A stretch of DNA of 64,000 bases from Artocarpus heterophyllus (Eukaryota > Streptophyta > Magnoliopsida > Rosales > Moraceae), in the NCBI GenBank assembly GCA_025403435.1, contig CM046353.1, positions 29,414,602 to 29,478,601 on the forward strand, given 5' to 3'. The first letter of the stretch is position 1. Each line of letters opens with the position of its first letter. Positions 33,704-44,393 of the stretch are shown in pieces. Both the position numbers and the translations under genes were made by a program. Under the pieces are notes generated by a model. That model was not told the DNA's origin. It searched no databases and worked only from the letters and a program-made list of their open reading frames with translations.

Positions 33704-35092
33704 TTAGAAACAAAACAAATGCGGATACAATTCTTGCATACACGACTCTAGTTCCCAAGTGGCTTCATCCACCCCATGATGCTGCCACACGACCTTTACC
33801 AACGGTATCTCACAACGATGCAAACTAATCACTTTCAGGTCGATGATCTGAATCGGCACTTCTTCGTATGTTGTATCTTCCTGAACTTGCACATCGCGAA
33901 ACGAAACTATCTTACCCTGCTCAGGTGGACACTTCCTAAGCATCAACACATGAAACACATTGTGAACATGAGAAAGTTCGGGCGGAAGATCAAGCCGATA
34001 AGCGACCACACCAACACATTGAGTGATCTCGAACGGCCTAATATACCTCGGCGCGAGCTTCCTACTCACCCCGAACCGCATAGTTCCCTTATGAGGCGAT
34101 ACCCTCAAGAGAACGAAATCTCCAACCGCGAACTCTAAGGGTCTACGTCTCCTATCTGCGTAACTCTTTTGTTGACTCTGAGCTGCCCTCAACTGATCTT
34201 GAATCACCGCTACTTTCTCGTTACTATCACGGATCTCATCCGGCCCAAGAATAACCCTATCTTCCGGCTCGGCCCAACAAACAGGTGACCGACACGGTCG
34301 CCCATACAACGCCTCAAATGGTGCCATACCAATACTCACCTGATAGCTATTGTTGTACGCGAACTCTGTCAAATGCAAACATTGCTTCCAATTCCCGCCA
34401 AAGTCCAACGCATAGGCACGCAACATATCCTCGAGAATCTAAATAACCCGCTCAAGCTGCCCATCAGTCTGAGGATAAAACGCCGTACTAAAGTTCAAAT
34501 CCGTACCTAAAGCCTCTTGAAAACTCCTCCAGTACTTAGCATTAAACCTGGTGTCTCGATCAGAGGTGATGGACAAAGGAACTCCATGCAACCTCTCAAT
34601 GTTCTACAGATACAAATCCCCAAGAATCTTCCTCAAACACGTCGACTTAAATGGAATGAAATGCGCCGATTTCATCAACCTGTCGACCACGACCCAAACT
34701 GCATCATGCCGCTGCTCCATCCTCGGCAAACTTGTGAGAAAATCCATCGTCACATGCTCCCATTTCCACCCTAGAATAGGAAGCAGTTGAAGCTGACCTG
34801 CAGGCTTCTGATGTGCGGCTTTCACCTGAAGACACGTCGAACACTTGGCCACGTACTCTCGAACATCTTTCTTCATGCCTCTCCACCAATACTGCCTCTT
34901 CAAATCGCGATACATCTTTGTGCTCCCCGGATGAATAGCGAACTGAGACCTATGAGCTTCATCTAAAACGGCTTTCGTCACCTCGGCGATAGCTGGAACT
35001 GTAAGATGCTCCCAGAAATACAACGATCCATCTGCATGCACGCTCCATTCTTCAAACTGCTCCCCGTTCTGAATCAGCGACCAAATCCCCTA
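33704..35092 (-). pseudogene. Chromovirus integrase and chromodomain
   Basis: Zinc-binding region: H-x6-H in EAHRSQFAIHPG and C-x2-C in AKCSTCLQVK (34604-35041). Core: MDFLTSLP gives the first D, TSDRDTRF the second, and YWRSFQEALG the E. The GPY-like part is SRKLAPRYIRPFEI. The C-terminus (about 33704-33900) is a chromodomain with VKVVWQHHGVDEATWELE, which in chromoviruses targets integration to heterochromatin. One frame throughout, with TAG at 35090-35092, 34604-34606 and 34439-34441. All three lie where glutamine is expected. Otherwise intact. Confidence 0.92.
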
Positions 35093-36753
35093 CAAATGTC
35101 GATCCTGCCACTGACTTTGCTTCACCATCCAAACAAGAGCTGGGGTCGCTTCCACATGATACACCGAAACTCGATCACAGTCTTCATGGTACCGTAGTCT
35201 ATACTCACTCACTGTCGTATCCCTGCTCCAGTCCTCAAAAGCCAAACAAGCGAGAATCCCTAAAGACTTCCTGCTAAGCGCATCCGCGACCACATTAGCT
35301 TTCCCGGGATGATATTGCAACATAAAATCATAATCCTCCATATACTCTATCCATCTACGCTACCTCAAATTAAGATCCCTCTGAGTGAACAGATACCTCA
35401 AACTCTTGTGATCGGAGAAGACCTGAAACGACGCTCCATACAAGTAACACCTCCAAATCTTCAGCACATAAATCACCACCGCAAGCTCCAAATCATGAGT
35501 AGGATAATTCCGCTCGTGAGGTCGTAGCTGTCTCGATCCGTATGCAACCACACGTCCATGCTGCATCAACACGTATCCAAGTCCGCGCCCTGAAGCATCC
35601 GCATAAACCTCATACGGCTCGTCACTGCTAGGAATAACTAACACTGGGGCTGAAGTCAATCGGTTCTTCAATTCCTGAAAAGCAAGCTCACAATCTTCAT
35701 TCCACTCACACCTGACATTTTTCTTGATCAATCTCGTCAACGGAGCTGCAATCTTCAACAAATCCTTTACAAATTTTCTGTAATAACCTGCAAGACCTAA
35801 GACGCTGCGAATCTCCGCTACATTCCTTGGTCGTTCCCACTCCAATATAGCTTCAATCTTGGATGGATCCACCGAAATACCATGCTCCCAGATGACATGA
35901 CCCAGAAACTTGACCTCAGTCAACCAAAACTTGCACTTTTCCCTCTTAGCATACAACTGGTGCTCCCGTAGAGTCTGAAGCACGATCCAAAGATGCTGCT
36001 CATGCTCCTCCCAAGTCTTAGAATACACAAGAATATCATCGATGAACACGATCACGAACTGATCCAAATACAGCCTGAATATCCTGTTCATCAAATCCTT
36101 GAAAGCTGCCGGAGCATTCGTCAACCCAAACGACATAACCAAAAACTCAAAGTGCCCATACTGAGTCCTAAAAGTTGTCTTGGGAATATCCACTTCCTTA
36201 ATCCTGAGCTGATGGTAACCCGACCACAAATCAATCTTTGAGAAGTACCGCAAACTCCCAACTGATCAAACAACTCATCAATCCTAGGCAAGGGATACTT
36301 GTTCTTCACCGTAACACGATTCAGTTGTCGATAATCCACACACAACCTGAGAGTTCCATCATGCTTCTTAGCAAACCAAACCGGTGCTCCCCACGGAGAT
36401 GTGCTATTCCGAATATACCCTTTATCAACAAGCTCTTGAAGTTGCTTCCTTAATTCTTTCATTTCTGTCGGCGCCATCCGATAAGGTGCCATAGAAATCG
36501 GTGATGTCCCTGGAAACAACTCGATACCAAACTCAATTTCTCGATGCGGTGGTAATCCTGGCAACTCGTCAGGGAAGACATCCTCGAACTCATCAACCAC
36601 CGAAATCGCTACACTGTCACTCGAAGCATAGGGCTCGCAATCTAGGTTGGCAAGAAAAGCACCACAACCTAGATTCCTTCGCCCTCCTAGACATGACTTC
36701 ATGAGACGCTCACTCATTAACCAATCACCACCACCCTGGTAAGTGATCACCGT
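35093..36753 (-). pseudogene. Chromovirus reverse transcriptase and RNase H
   Basis: RT N-terminal blocks at 36121-36750: [54 protein letters not shown] and [14 protein letters not shown] frameshift near 36250 separates this from 35360-36253, which has [22 protein letters not shown] and the catalytic FIDD at 36035-36046. RNase H follows with [26 protein letters not shown] and FSDHKSL. After a TAG at 35360-35362 comes [16 protein letters not shown]. Together these make cDNA from element RNA. Two frameshifts (near 36250, and at a run of seven C at 36754-36760) and one TAG disable it. Confidence 0.93.
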
Positions 36754-36788
36754 CCCCCCCTATCAGACACTAGGGTCATTTTTCTAAG

Positions 36789-37145
36789 TTAGCAGTCCAC
36801 AACTGCATTATACCTGGACAACTAGTCCATCCCTAGAATTACATCATAGGAGCTCATGGGGAGTATAATCAAATCACTTTTCAAAATCTCATCCCCAATC
36901 TTTATTTTACAGGATTTACACATACAATTTACACACACCTGCCCCAAGGGAGAAGTTATGACTAGGGGTTCATCGAACTCTTCTATCTCTAATCCTAAGG
37001 CATGTACAAAAGAACTCGAAATAAGAGAATGAGAGGCATCGGTATCAAATAAAACGCGAGCTAAAGATCTAGAAACCAAAATCGTACCATCGACAACCGC
37101 GTTACCAGTCTGAGAATCTGAACCTCCATATGCCATTGCATGAAC
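36789..37145 (-). pseudogene. Chromovirus protease
   Basis: The block ARVLFDTDASHSLISSSF (36822-37136) is the retropepsin active site, with DTGA altered to DTDA. PMSSYDVILGMD marks the usual end of the domain. Two stops follow, TAG at 36822-36824 in place of tryptophan and TAA at 36789-36791. It is in the same frame as gag. It would cut the polyprotein. Confidence 0.85.
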
Positions 37146-38291
37146 CTACACTGGAGCCTTTCCTTTCCCTCTACCAACATTGCTGGGTCCTGGATTATTC
37201 TGCCGATGCTGCTGGGATGGAGATGACTGTACACTACCTGTACTCGGCGCTCGATACTGAGGGACGCTGCGCTGGAAATGCTGCGGCTGCTGCCCCCTTG
37301 CCTAATATGAGAACTGCTGAGGAGAGAATTGAGGATACTGCAACTGCGGGTACTACTGAGGCGGAGGTAGGGTCTGAGGCCGAGACTGACGACTGGCATC
37401 TTCCCCGGTCTGAGATTCAAGACGAGCACTTCTGATCGGGCAATTCCTCTTGATGTGTCTGGGCTGCTGACAAAAATGACAATGGAAGCTGTAGGGATTG
37501 CTGCGCCCGCTGCCAGATGAACTACTGCTACCACTGTTCGCACCACCTTGCTTGCTCTTTCCTGGAGTCGGACGACTACTGGTGCTCTTCCTACCACTCC
37601 TCTACGGTCCTCCTGAAGCCTTGGCTCGGTCCTCACAATACTACACATAATCATTCTCCATGGAGATCACCGACGACACAAGCTCTCTGAAACTCCTAAG
37701 CCGTAGAGCAACCAACAATCGCCGAATAGGAGCCTTGAGCCCTTCCTGAAACTTAATACACTTCTCACGCTCCGATGCCACCGTTGATGGAGCAAACCTA
37801 GCCAACTCATTAAACCTTGCCTCATACTCCCGAATTGACAGATCACCCTACTGCAACCTGTAAAACTCAGCTGCCTTCTGATCTCTATACCCCTACGGAA
37901 AATATCGATCGTAGAACAGCTCCTCAAACCTGTCCCAACTAAAATCACCACCGCGCTCCAAACGCTTAGCTTGTTTCCACCAAGTGTTAGCGCCACCCTC
38001 GAGCTTATACGCAGCAAACTCCACACAATACTCCTCAGGCACACCAAGGGTATCCAAGTGCTTCAAGATCAAATCTAGCCAATACTCTGCTAACTGCGGA
38101 TCCCCATTACCATCAAAAGTCAGAATTGACGTATGCTGAAATTCCTTAAAGTATGCATGCCGACTACCAACATCAGAATCTCCCTGTCTAGCCCTGGCTG
38201 CCATCTACCGAAAAGCCGCAAACATAGACCGCATCATGCCCTCATCATTTCCAAACTCGGCGTCAGTTGTCGAATGACGTCTAGGTGCCAT
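37146..38291 (-). pseudogene. Chromovirus gag
   Basis: ATG at 38289-38291 (MAPRRHSTTD), about 90 bp inside the LTR/PBS edge. Capsid core at 37893-38204 includes FKEFQHTSILTFDGNGDP, YWLDLILKHLDTLG and FSWDRFEELFYDRYFP, followed by SIREYEARFNELARF. A zinc knuckle CHFCQQPRHIKRNC near 37440-37490 keeps all four ligands. A Q/P-rich tail follows. The frame is continuous to the protease but has eight TAG codons: 38205, 37893, 37848, 37641, 37602, 37353, 37302 and 37146 (left coordinate of each). Nearly all stand where glutamine is expected. Confidence 0.9.
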
Positions 38292-38376
38292 TCTCTCACT
38301 TCTAAAAACAAAATTTGGACTGTCGGAGGTATTTCATTGTCAAACCTATGTGTGCACAATTCCCAAGGTTCATAAC

Positions 38377-38393
38377 CTTGAGCTCTGATACCA
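38377..38393 (-). other. Chromovirus primer-binding site (tRNA-iMet type)
   Basis: On minus TGGTATCAGAGCTCAAG starts three bases after the 5' LTR end. It matches the classic initiator-Met tRNA site. Confidence 0.9.
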
Positions 38394-38396
38394 TTT

Positions 38397-40598
38397 TATC
38401 ACGCCCCAGAGTACGAAAGGTGACATGGTGGATTATTTAAGTTAATTAAAGGAAAATTTTAATTAAAATCAAGAGTTTAGGAGTTGGATTAAATAATAAA
38501 CGACTAGGTTTTCAAAATAGCACCTTATAAAAGAGTTTATATACATTAGGCAATGAAAATCATTAAACAAATAATAATAAAATAGTAAAGCCGCGAGTAC
38601 GGGTCCCACAGACCCACAACTTGTGCACACACATGGTACTGACAATATAATAAATACAATCATAGTCCAGATACAAATAAAGTTAAAATCTTACATGCCT
38701 TGATTAATTAATACAGAGATATACTAGTTCTTCTACTGCTCTTGGGTTCGGTCCGTCGAATCCTCTCTGAACCTAAATGGAAAACCACCCAGAGGGGGAA
38801 ATTTAAAACAAATAAAACGTGAGCGAAAGGCTCAGTAGGACTATGTTTTATAAAATAATTTAATTTAAAGAAACATTTCATTATTCGGGAATTATTTAAA
38901 AGAAACCTTAAATGAATAAATAAATAAATAAATTTGAGTAAAATCATTCTTACCCAGAACAGTTTACCCGCATGACCAATAATATCATTTTCCTTTCCTA
39001 GGCAAACCATAATAATATCACCACCGTAGTGGCCTAGCTGGGTTTCGGGACCTGCCCCCAAGGTCGATCGCTACATGACCCGATCTCTAATATGGCATCA
39101 TGCCTATATGTTTATTATCATCATCATTCAAAACCCAATTACCGAGTGTTGTTATTTACATTCATTATGAAATTCATTTCAGTTCACGGTATATTAAAAT
39201 ATAACCGATAAATCCATTTTCAAACAACCATTGAAAACATGTTAATAGAAATCCTTTTCAAAGCCAAATCATTTTGAAACTAGGCTACCAAGGAATAGGG
39301 TAGAATTCCTACCTCGATACTCGTGTCGGTGCCCCACACCATAATCCCGGTCCGCTATACGTTAGCTCCGCGGAACCACGAACGATCCTAGATACAAACT
39401 AAGTCGATCATTATCTAGTTCGAGACATTCTATGTTATTAAATCATTTCATGATGTCCTAGTGTGCCATTTGTATCTTTAAAATCATTCTATAAGGTTGG
39501 AATTTAAATCGGGGTTCAAAACAGTGAAAACGGGTGAAAATCATAAAATTTTCCACGCCTCAACCGGCTTGCCGGACTCCTTGCTTCGGCCGGCCGAACT
39601 GCATAGTTTGGCCTGCCGGAAGCAAAGTTTGGTCGGCCGAGCATCCCTAGGTTCGACCTACCGGACTGAAGAACACCGGCCTACCGATCCCTATTCCTGC
39701 CTACCGATCCCTATTCCGGCCTGCCGAACACGTGGTCCGGCCTGCCAAACTGGAAAAACCCAGAAATTGAGCCACGGGTTTTCGATTTCCCCAAAACACA
39801 AATCTTGATTCTAACCTGTGTTTCTCAAATCCCAAGCATGGAAAACAATCATAGTTGATAGAAAAACATACTAGAACACATTTGAACTCATTTAAACAAG
39901 ATTTAAACTCAAAAATCTCAAAAATCTGAAATTGAGAAAATAGGGAGAAAAATAGAAAATCTTGAATCCAATCCGTTTTTCTTCAATCTAAGCTTAGATT
40001 CTAGTTATTCTAAGTTCATTTAACTCAAATCAACGGTTTTCTAGGCTTAAACAAACCTAGATTTCACAAATGCACAAAATTGAAAATTTTGGAAAAAGTT
40101 TAGAAATTTCAAAACTAACCTCGAATCGAAGCTTCAATCCGCGTTCTCGGCTGCCAAATCACGTTCCCGAGCTTCCTCCTTGCTAACCTGAAGCTTGGAT
40201 TCGAATTTGGTTTCAAAAAATTTGAGAGAGAATTTGAGAGAGAATGAGAGGGTCTCGGGCAGAGAAGAGAGAAAGAGAGAGACCTGAGAGTGTGAGGAGA
40301 GAGGAGGAAGGGAGAGAATAAATAGAGGGAAACAGTGGGTGATTTTACTGTGTGAAAACCATGTGCCACCCACGGTTTTGTAAAACGAAGTATTTTTAAC
40401 ATTTTACAAATTGTTGTGTTTTAAAACTCAAAACATCATTTTAAAACAATGAGAAATCATTTGAATTCATTAAATTAACAAAACAACCAAAATTTCAAAA
40501 TCCAACCAAGTAATCAAATTAATGTTGAAACATTAATTATGGCACACTAATTCATCATTTATATTACATTAACATTAAATAAATTTCGGGGCGTTACA
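38397..40598 (-). repeat. Chromovirus 5' LTR
   Basis: 2202 bp. On plus its left end reads TATCACGCC instead of TGTCACGCC and its right end GGGGCGTTACA. It is longer than the partner by a short AT-rich duplication near 38450-38470 and by one extra motif unit in the array. Confidence 0.93.
39562..39750. repeat. Motif array in chromovirus 5' LTR, one unit longer
   Basis: Homologous to 32639-32812. The segment CTACCGATCCCTATTC is present twice in succession (around 39682-39720), a gain or loss of one 21-bp unit between the two LTRs. The 14-bp palindrome TTCGGCCGGCCGAA is at 39585-39598. Confidence 0.78.
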
Positions 40599-41345
40599 AT
40601 AGAGGTATTTATGGATGACTTTTCTATGTTTGGTTCTTCTTTTGACCATTGCTTGCATAATCTCTTCCTTGTGTTACAACACAGTAAAGAGAAAATTTGT
40701 GTTCTTAACTAGAAAAAATGTCACTTTATGGTTAGAGAAGGGATTGTTCTTGTTCACCATGTCTCATCAAAGGGAATAGAAATGGATTGAGCAAAGATTG
40801 CAGTAATCGAGAAATTACCGCCACCAACAAATGTCAAGGGAATCTAGAGTTTTCTTGGGCATGGAGGGTATTACTAAAGGTTTATAAAGGATTTCTTGAA
40901 GATTGTCATGCTGTTGTGCAATCTTCTTGAGAGAAGTGAACTTCAGTACCAATCATAATGGTGCCCAATTAGAATGAACCATTCAAAATCATGTGTGATG
41001 CAAGTGACTATGTCGTGGGTACGGTGCTAGGCCAAAGGAAAGATGAGGTTTGCCAGGCCATCTATTATGCAAGTAGGACCCTTGATGGAGCCCAACGAAA
41101 CTACACAACCACTGAGAAGGAGATGCTGGCAGTGGTATTTACTTGTGACAAATTCCAGCCTTACATTGTTAGGTCCAATGTTGTTGTCTTTATGGATCAT
41201 GCGGTGATTTGTTATTTTATTGCTAAAAAGGATGACAAGCCCTATTTGATTCGGTGGATTTTTTTGCTTCGAGAATTGGACATGGAGATTTAGGATAAAA
41301 AAAAAGTAAAAGCGTTGTGGCAGATCACCTCTCACAAGTTGAATA
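40599..41345 (+). pseudogene. Athila/Tat-like RT C-terminal part and RNase H
   Basis: The RT frame resumes after the TSD with VFMDDFSMFG; the catalytic FMDD is at 40608-40619, intact. The connection domain follows with several stops (KKCHFMVREGIVL). RNase H at 40991-41293 reads MCDASDYVVGTVLGQRKD, YASRTLDGAQRNYTTTEKEMLAVVF and FMDHAVICYF. It is joined to the N-terminal RT at 31147-31490 once the chromovirus is set aside. Confidence 0.87.
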
Positions 41346-42696
41346 ATTTGAAGTAGAGGAATGCATTAGTATTCAAGAGGAATTCTTGGATAAAAAAACT
41401 CTTTGAAATTACGGTGAAACTCCCTTGGTATGCGGATTTTGTTAACTATCTTGCTTGTAATGTTTTGCCTTCGGATTTGTCATCTGATCAAAAGAAGAAA
41501 TGCCTACACGATGTAAGAAGTTATCTTTGGGATGATCTAATCCTATTCAAGCAATGCTCCGAGTCATTTGGAGATGTGTTCCCATTAAAGAAGTCCACAA
41601 CATCCTCCATCATTGCCATTCTTCTCCTTATGGAGGTCACTTTGGTACAAAAATAACTGTCGCCAAGGTTCTTTAATTGGCATTTTATTGGTCTACTCTC
41701 TTTTGTGATTGTTATGCTTTTGTAAAGATGTGTGATAGGTGTCAAAGAGTGGGCAATATCTTAAGGCAGCATAAGTTGCCTTTGACAAATATCTTGGAGG
41801 TTGAGGTTTTTTACGCGCGGGGCGTTGACTTCATGGACCTATTTTCTTCATCTTTTAGGAAAGAGTACATCTTGTTAGCGGTCAACTATGTCTCCAAGTG
41901 GATGGAAGCCATTGCCACTCCATAAACGATGCGTAGGTGGTGAGTTCTTGCATATGAACATTTTCACTAGGCTCAAAACTCCTCGGGCCATTATTAGCGA
42001 TGAAGAAACTCACTTTTGCAACAAGGTGTGCAATACACTCTTAACCAAATATAGGGTGAAGCATAAGGTAGCTCTAGCCTACCATCCACAAATGAATAGG
42101 CAAGCCAAGATCTCAAACCAAGAAATTAACCAGATACTTGAGAAGGTAGTACATATTAACCAGTAGGATGGGGCCACCAAGCTTAATGATACCTCATGGG
42201 CCTATAGAATAGCATTCAAGATGTCAATCAGAATGTCTCCATACTGATTGGTATTTGGAAGCATGTCACTTGACGGTAGAGTTAGAGCATAAATCTTATT
42301 GGGCCATCAAGAAGTTGAATGTTATTTTAAGGCTTTCGATAAACAACGCTTGATTCAACTCAATAAATTAGAAGAATTTTGGTATGAAGCTTATGAAAGT
42401 GTAAGAATCTATAAGCAGCACACACAAAAAAAAGGCACGACAAGAAAATTTTGAGCAAAGACATTGTCCTAGGCCAACAAATATTGCTTCTCAACTCCCG
42501 TTTGAAGCTATTGCTGAGCAAGTTGAAATCAAGGTGGTCAGGACCCTTTACAATCAAGAAAGTGCTTCCTTTTGGCACCTTTAAGTTTTTGGGAGATGAT
42601 GGGTGCATTTTTTGTGTCAATGGCCAAAGATTCAAGCATTACTATAGTGGCAAGGAGCGAAATGTAGAAATCATTCCACTTGTTGAGCCTAATTGA
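41346..42696 (+). pseudogene. Athila/Tat-like integrase
   Basis: The zinc site is at 41595-41760 (HHCHSSPYGGHFG, then CDRCQRVGN). The core has GVDFMDLFSSSF (first D), [11 protein letters not shown] (second D, the usual G replaced by E) and an E in [12 protein letters not shown] (41888-42166). The C-terminal part (42451-42696) has LLLNSRLKLLLSKLKSRWSGPF and VNGQRFKHYY, a signature of Athila/Tat integrase. Frames change several times (41656/41677, 41925, 42170). It would integrate element cDNA. Confidence 0.85.
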
Positions 42697-44393
42697 GCAT
42701 AAAAGCAACTAAGTCCAACTAAGGACGCTAAAGCAAGCACTTCTTGGGAGGCACCCTAAGCTCTAAAATTTTGACTAAGAAAAAAAAAATTTTAAATGGT
42801 TGTTTGGTTGGGAGGTCTAGGTATTTGGGTGTCTGGTTGTAGGCATAACAAGTTTTTTACTCAAAATTTTGGTAAGTTGATTATATTTTATAAAAAGAGT
42901 AATATCTCTGAGGTACTAAAAAAAGATTTTCTAAAAGGTCGAGGTACCAGCATGAAATTTTACAAAACAAAGGGCACTGAACTCAAATGTCGATATAACA
43001 TAGGGTACTAAAATGAAATTTTCTCTTATTTTTATTTAATTTTCTAGTTTATTTTCTATTTTTGCATATATTTAAAGTGCAACAAATAGGATGGGACTAT
43101 AGCGGAGAAAATAAGCATTGCAGCAATGGTGAGAAACCCAGAGGCATATTTGGTTATGGGCTACAACGCGACCTAGTCTGTTGCAACAATTATAGCTCTA
43201 GGATTTGAAGAAATCTAGACACCTACTGCAACCAAAGAAGCCCGTTGCAGCGCACAAGAAGAAACCAGAGGAGCATTTGGTTATAGGCTATAGCGCAGGT
43301 CCAATCGGTTGTAGCGTGAAAAAATAAAAAATAATAATAAATAAAAAGAAAAAATTAAAAATAAAAAATCTGAGAAAAAATTAAAAACAATAAAAAAACT
43401 TAACACTTAGCCACAAGTTGTAGCGGGGGCCATACCACTATAGCGCAAAGATTTGAAAACCGGAGGGCCTCTTGGTTACAAGCTGCAGCGAGTCCCTTTC
43501 TACTGTAGTGGTCGCAGTCCCAAAGCCCAAAGAAAAGTCCAGGTGTTGTAGCACCGAAAAGGCCCACTACAGCGCATGTGCCTTAAAAAACCCAAACTAG
43601 GGTTTCACACTGTAGCAAAAAGAACATCCGCTACGATGCCATTGGGATTTTTTGGTTTTAAAAGACAAAAGCCAATGACAAAATAAGCCATTCTTTCTCA
43701 CACAACCAACTCCCTCTCTCCTCCTCTCAACCCAAACCACCGCAAAACCCCTCAATCTGAGCCTCTAACCTTCAAAATCAACTTTTGTCTCCATTAATCT
43801 TCATTCTCTTCACTTTACCATCCATTTTCTCCATCATCTTCACAAATGTCCACCCCAAACTTAACCTGTTTAACATCTTCTTCAAGCTTCAAGGTTCAAA
43901 TGACCACTTAAGTCAACAAGAGCACAACTTTGGGGATTTTCTTCAAGTTTCTATTCTCAAAATCACCAAGTAAGTTCTCTTTCAAGGTGATTCGATTTTA
44001 AGAGGAAATTTGACTATATTGAACCATAGTGTGGTGTTGGGTGAAAATTGTTGATTGTGGAACCATGATTTGCTTATGAAGAACCAAAATTGGGTTGAAA
44101 TTTTGTGAAAAACTTGGGGAATCGTAGAAGCTTGTGGTGAATTGTAGAAGCTTGTGGTGAATTCAAGTAATTACTCTAGGATGTTTGTTTGGGTTTGAAG
44201 AGAAAATTGGGGTATTTTGTCTTCTTGAGTGAAGATTGGTTGATTGTTGGGTTGCTTTCATGGGAATTGCTTGTAATTGTGTTTTTCATGTGGTTGGTTG
44301 GTCTTGTTGAATTATGCTGTCGATTGGTGCTATTGTGAATTTGATTTCAAGGATTGTTATGCTGGTTTGCATTCTTGGTTAGTACATTTTTAA
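42697..44393 (+). other. Non-coding region of the Athila-like element with a paired-motif array
   Basis: No credible gene. At 43097-43640 the octamer YTRYAGCG occurs about 16 times as eight pairs, each pair 19-21 bp apart. Longer imperfect repeats of GAAACCCAGAGGC / TTGGTTATGGGCTA type begin at about 43131, 43262 and 43456. 43680-43760 is CT-rich (TCTCTCCTCCTCTC), as in transcribed leaders. 43980-44390 is T/G-rich with a duplicated AATCGTAGAAGCTTGTGGTG-like phrase near 44120-44160. Confidence 0.65.
43097..43640. repeat. Eight pairs of YTRYAGCG motifs, about 21 bp within pairs
   Basis: Pair starts: 43097/43118, 43161/43181, about 43226/43245, 43288/43309, 43418/43438, 43483/43503, 43546/43567, 43610/43631. 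Members vary among CTATAGCG, TTGTAGCG, CTGCAGCG, CTACAGCG and decayed forms. An A-rich gap (43315-43410) separates the fourth and fifth pairs. Confidence 0.72.

Larger units (their letters stand above)
31491..40598 (-). mobile_element. Chromovirus (Tekay/Del-like Ty3-gypsy), complete, 9.1 kb
   Basis: LTRs at 31491-33655 and 38397-40598 flank gag, protease, RT, RNase H, integrase and a chromodomain on the minus strand. The termini TGTCACGCCCC and GGGGCGTTACA are inverted repeats. TSD ATAGA at 31486-31490 and 40599-40603. Near the gag side is an iMet-type PBS (38377-38393), near the chromodomain side a polypurine tract (33656-33671). LTRs are almost identical over long stretches, so it is the youngest insertion here. 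The Tekay assignment rests on the chromodomain and integrase C-terminus as I recognise them. Confidence 0.93.

Noticed and set aside
34517..36704. Several plus-strand frames within the chromovirus pol
   Set aside because: Antisense shadows of RT, RNase H and integrase; no family motifs in the plus direction.
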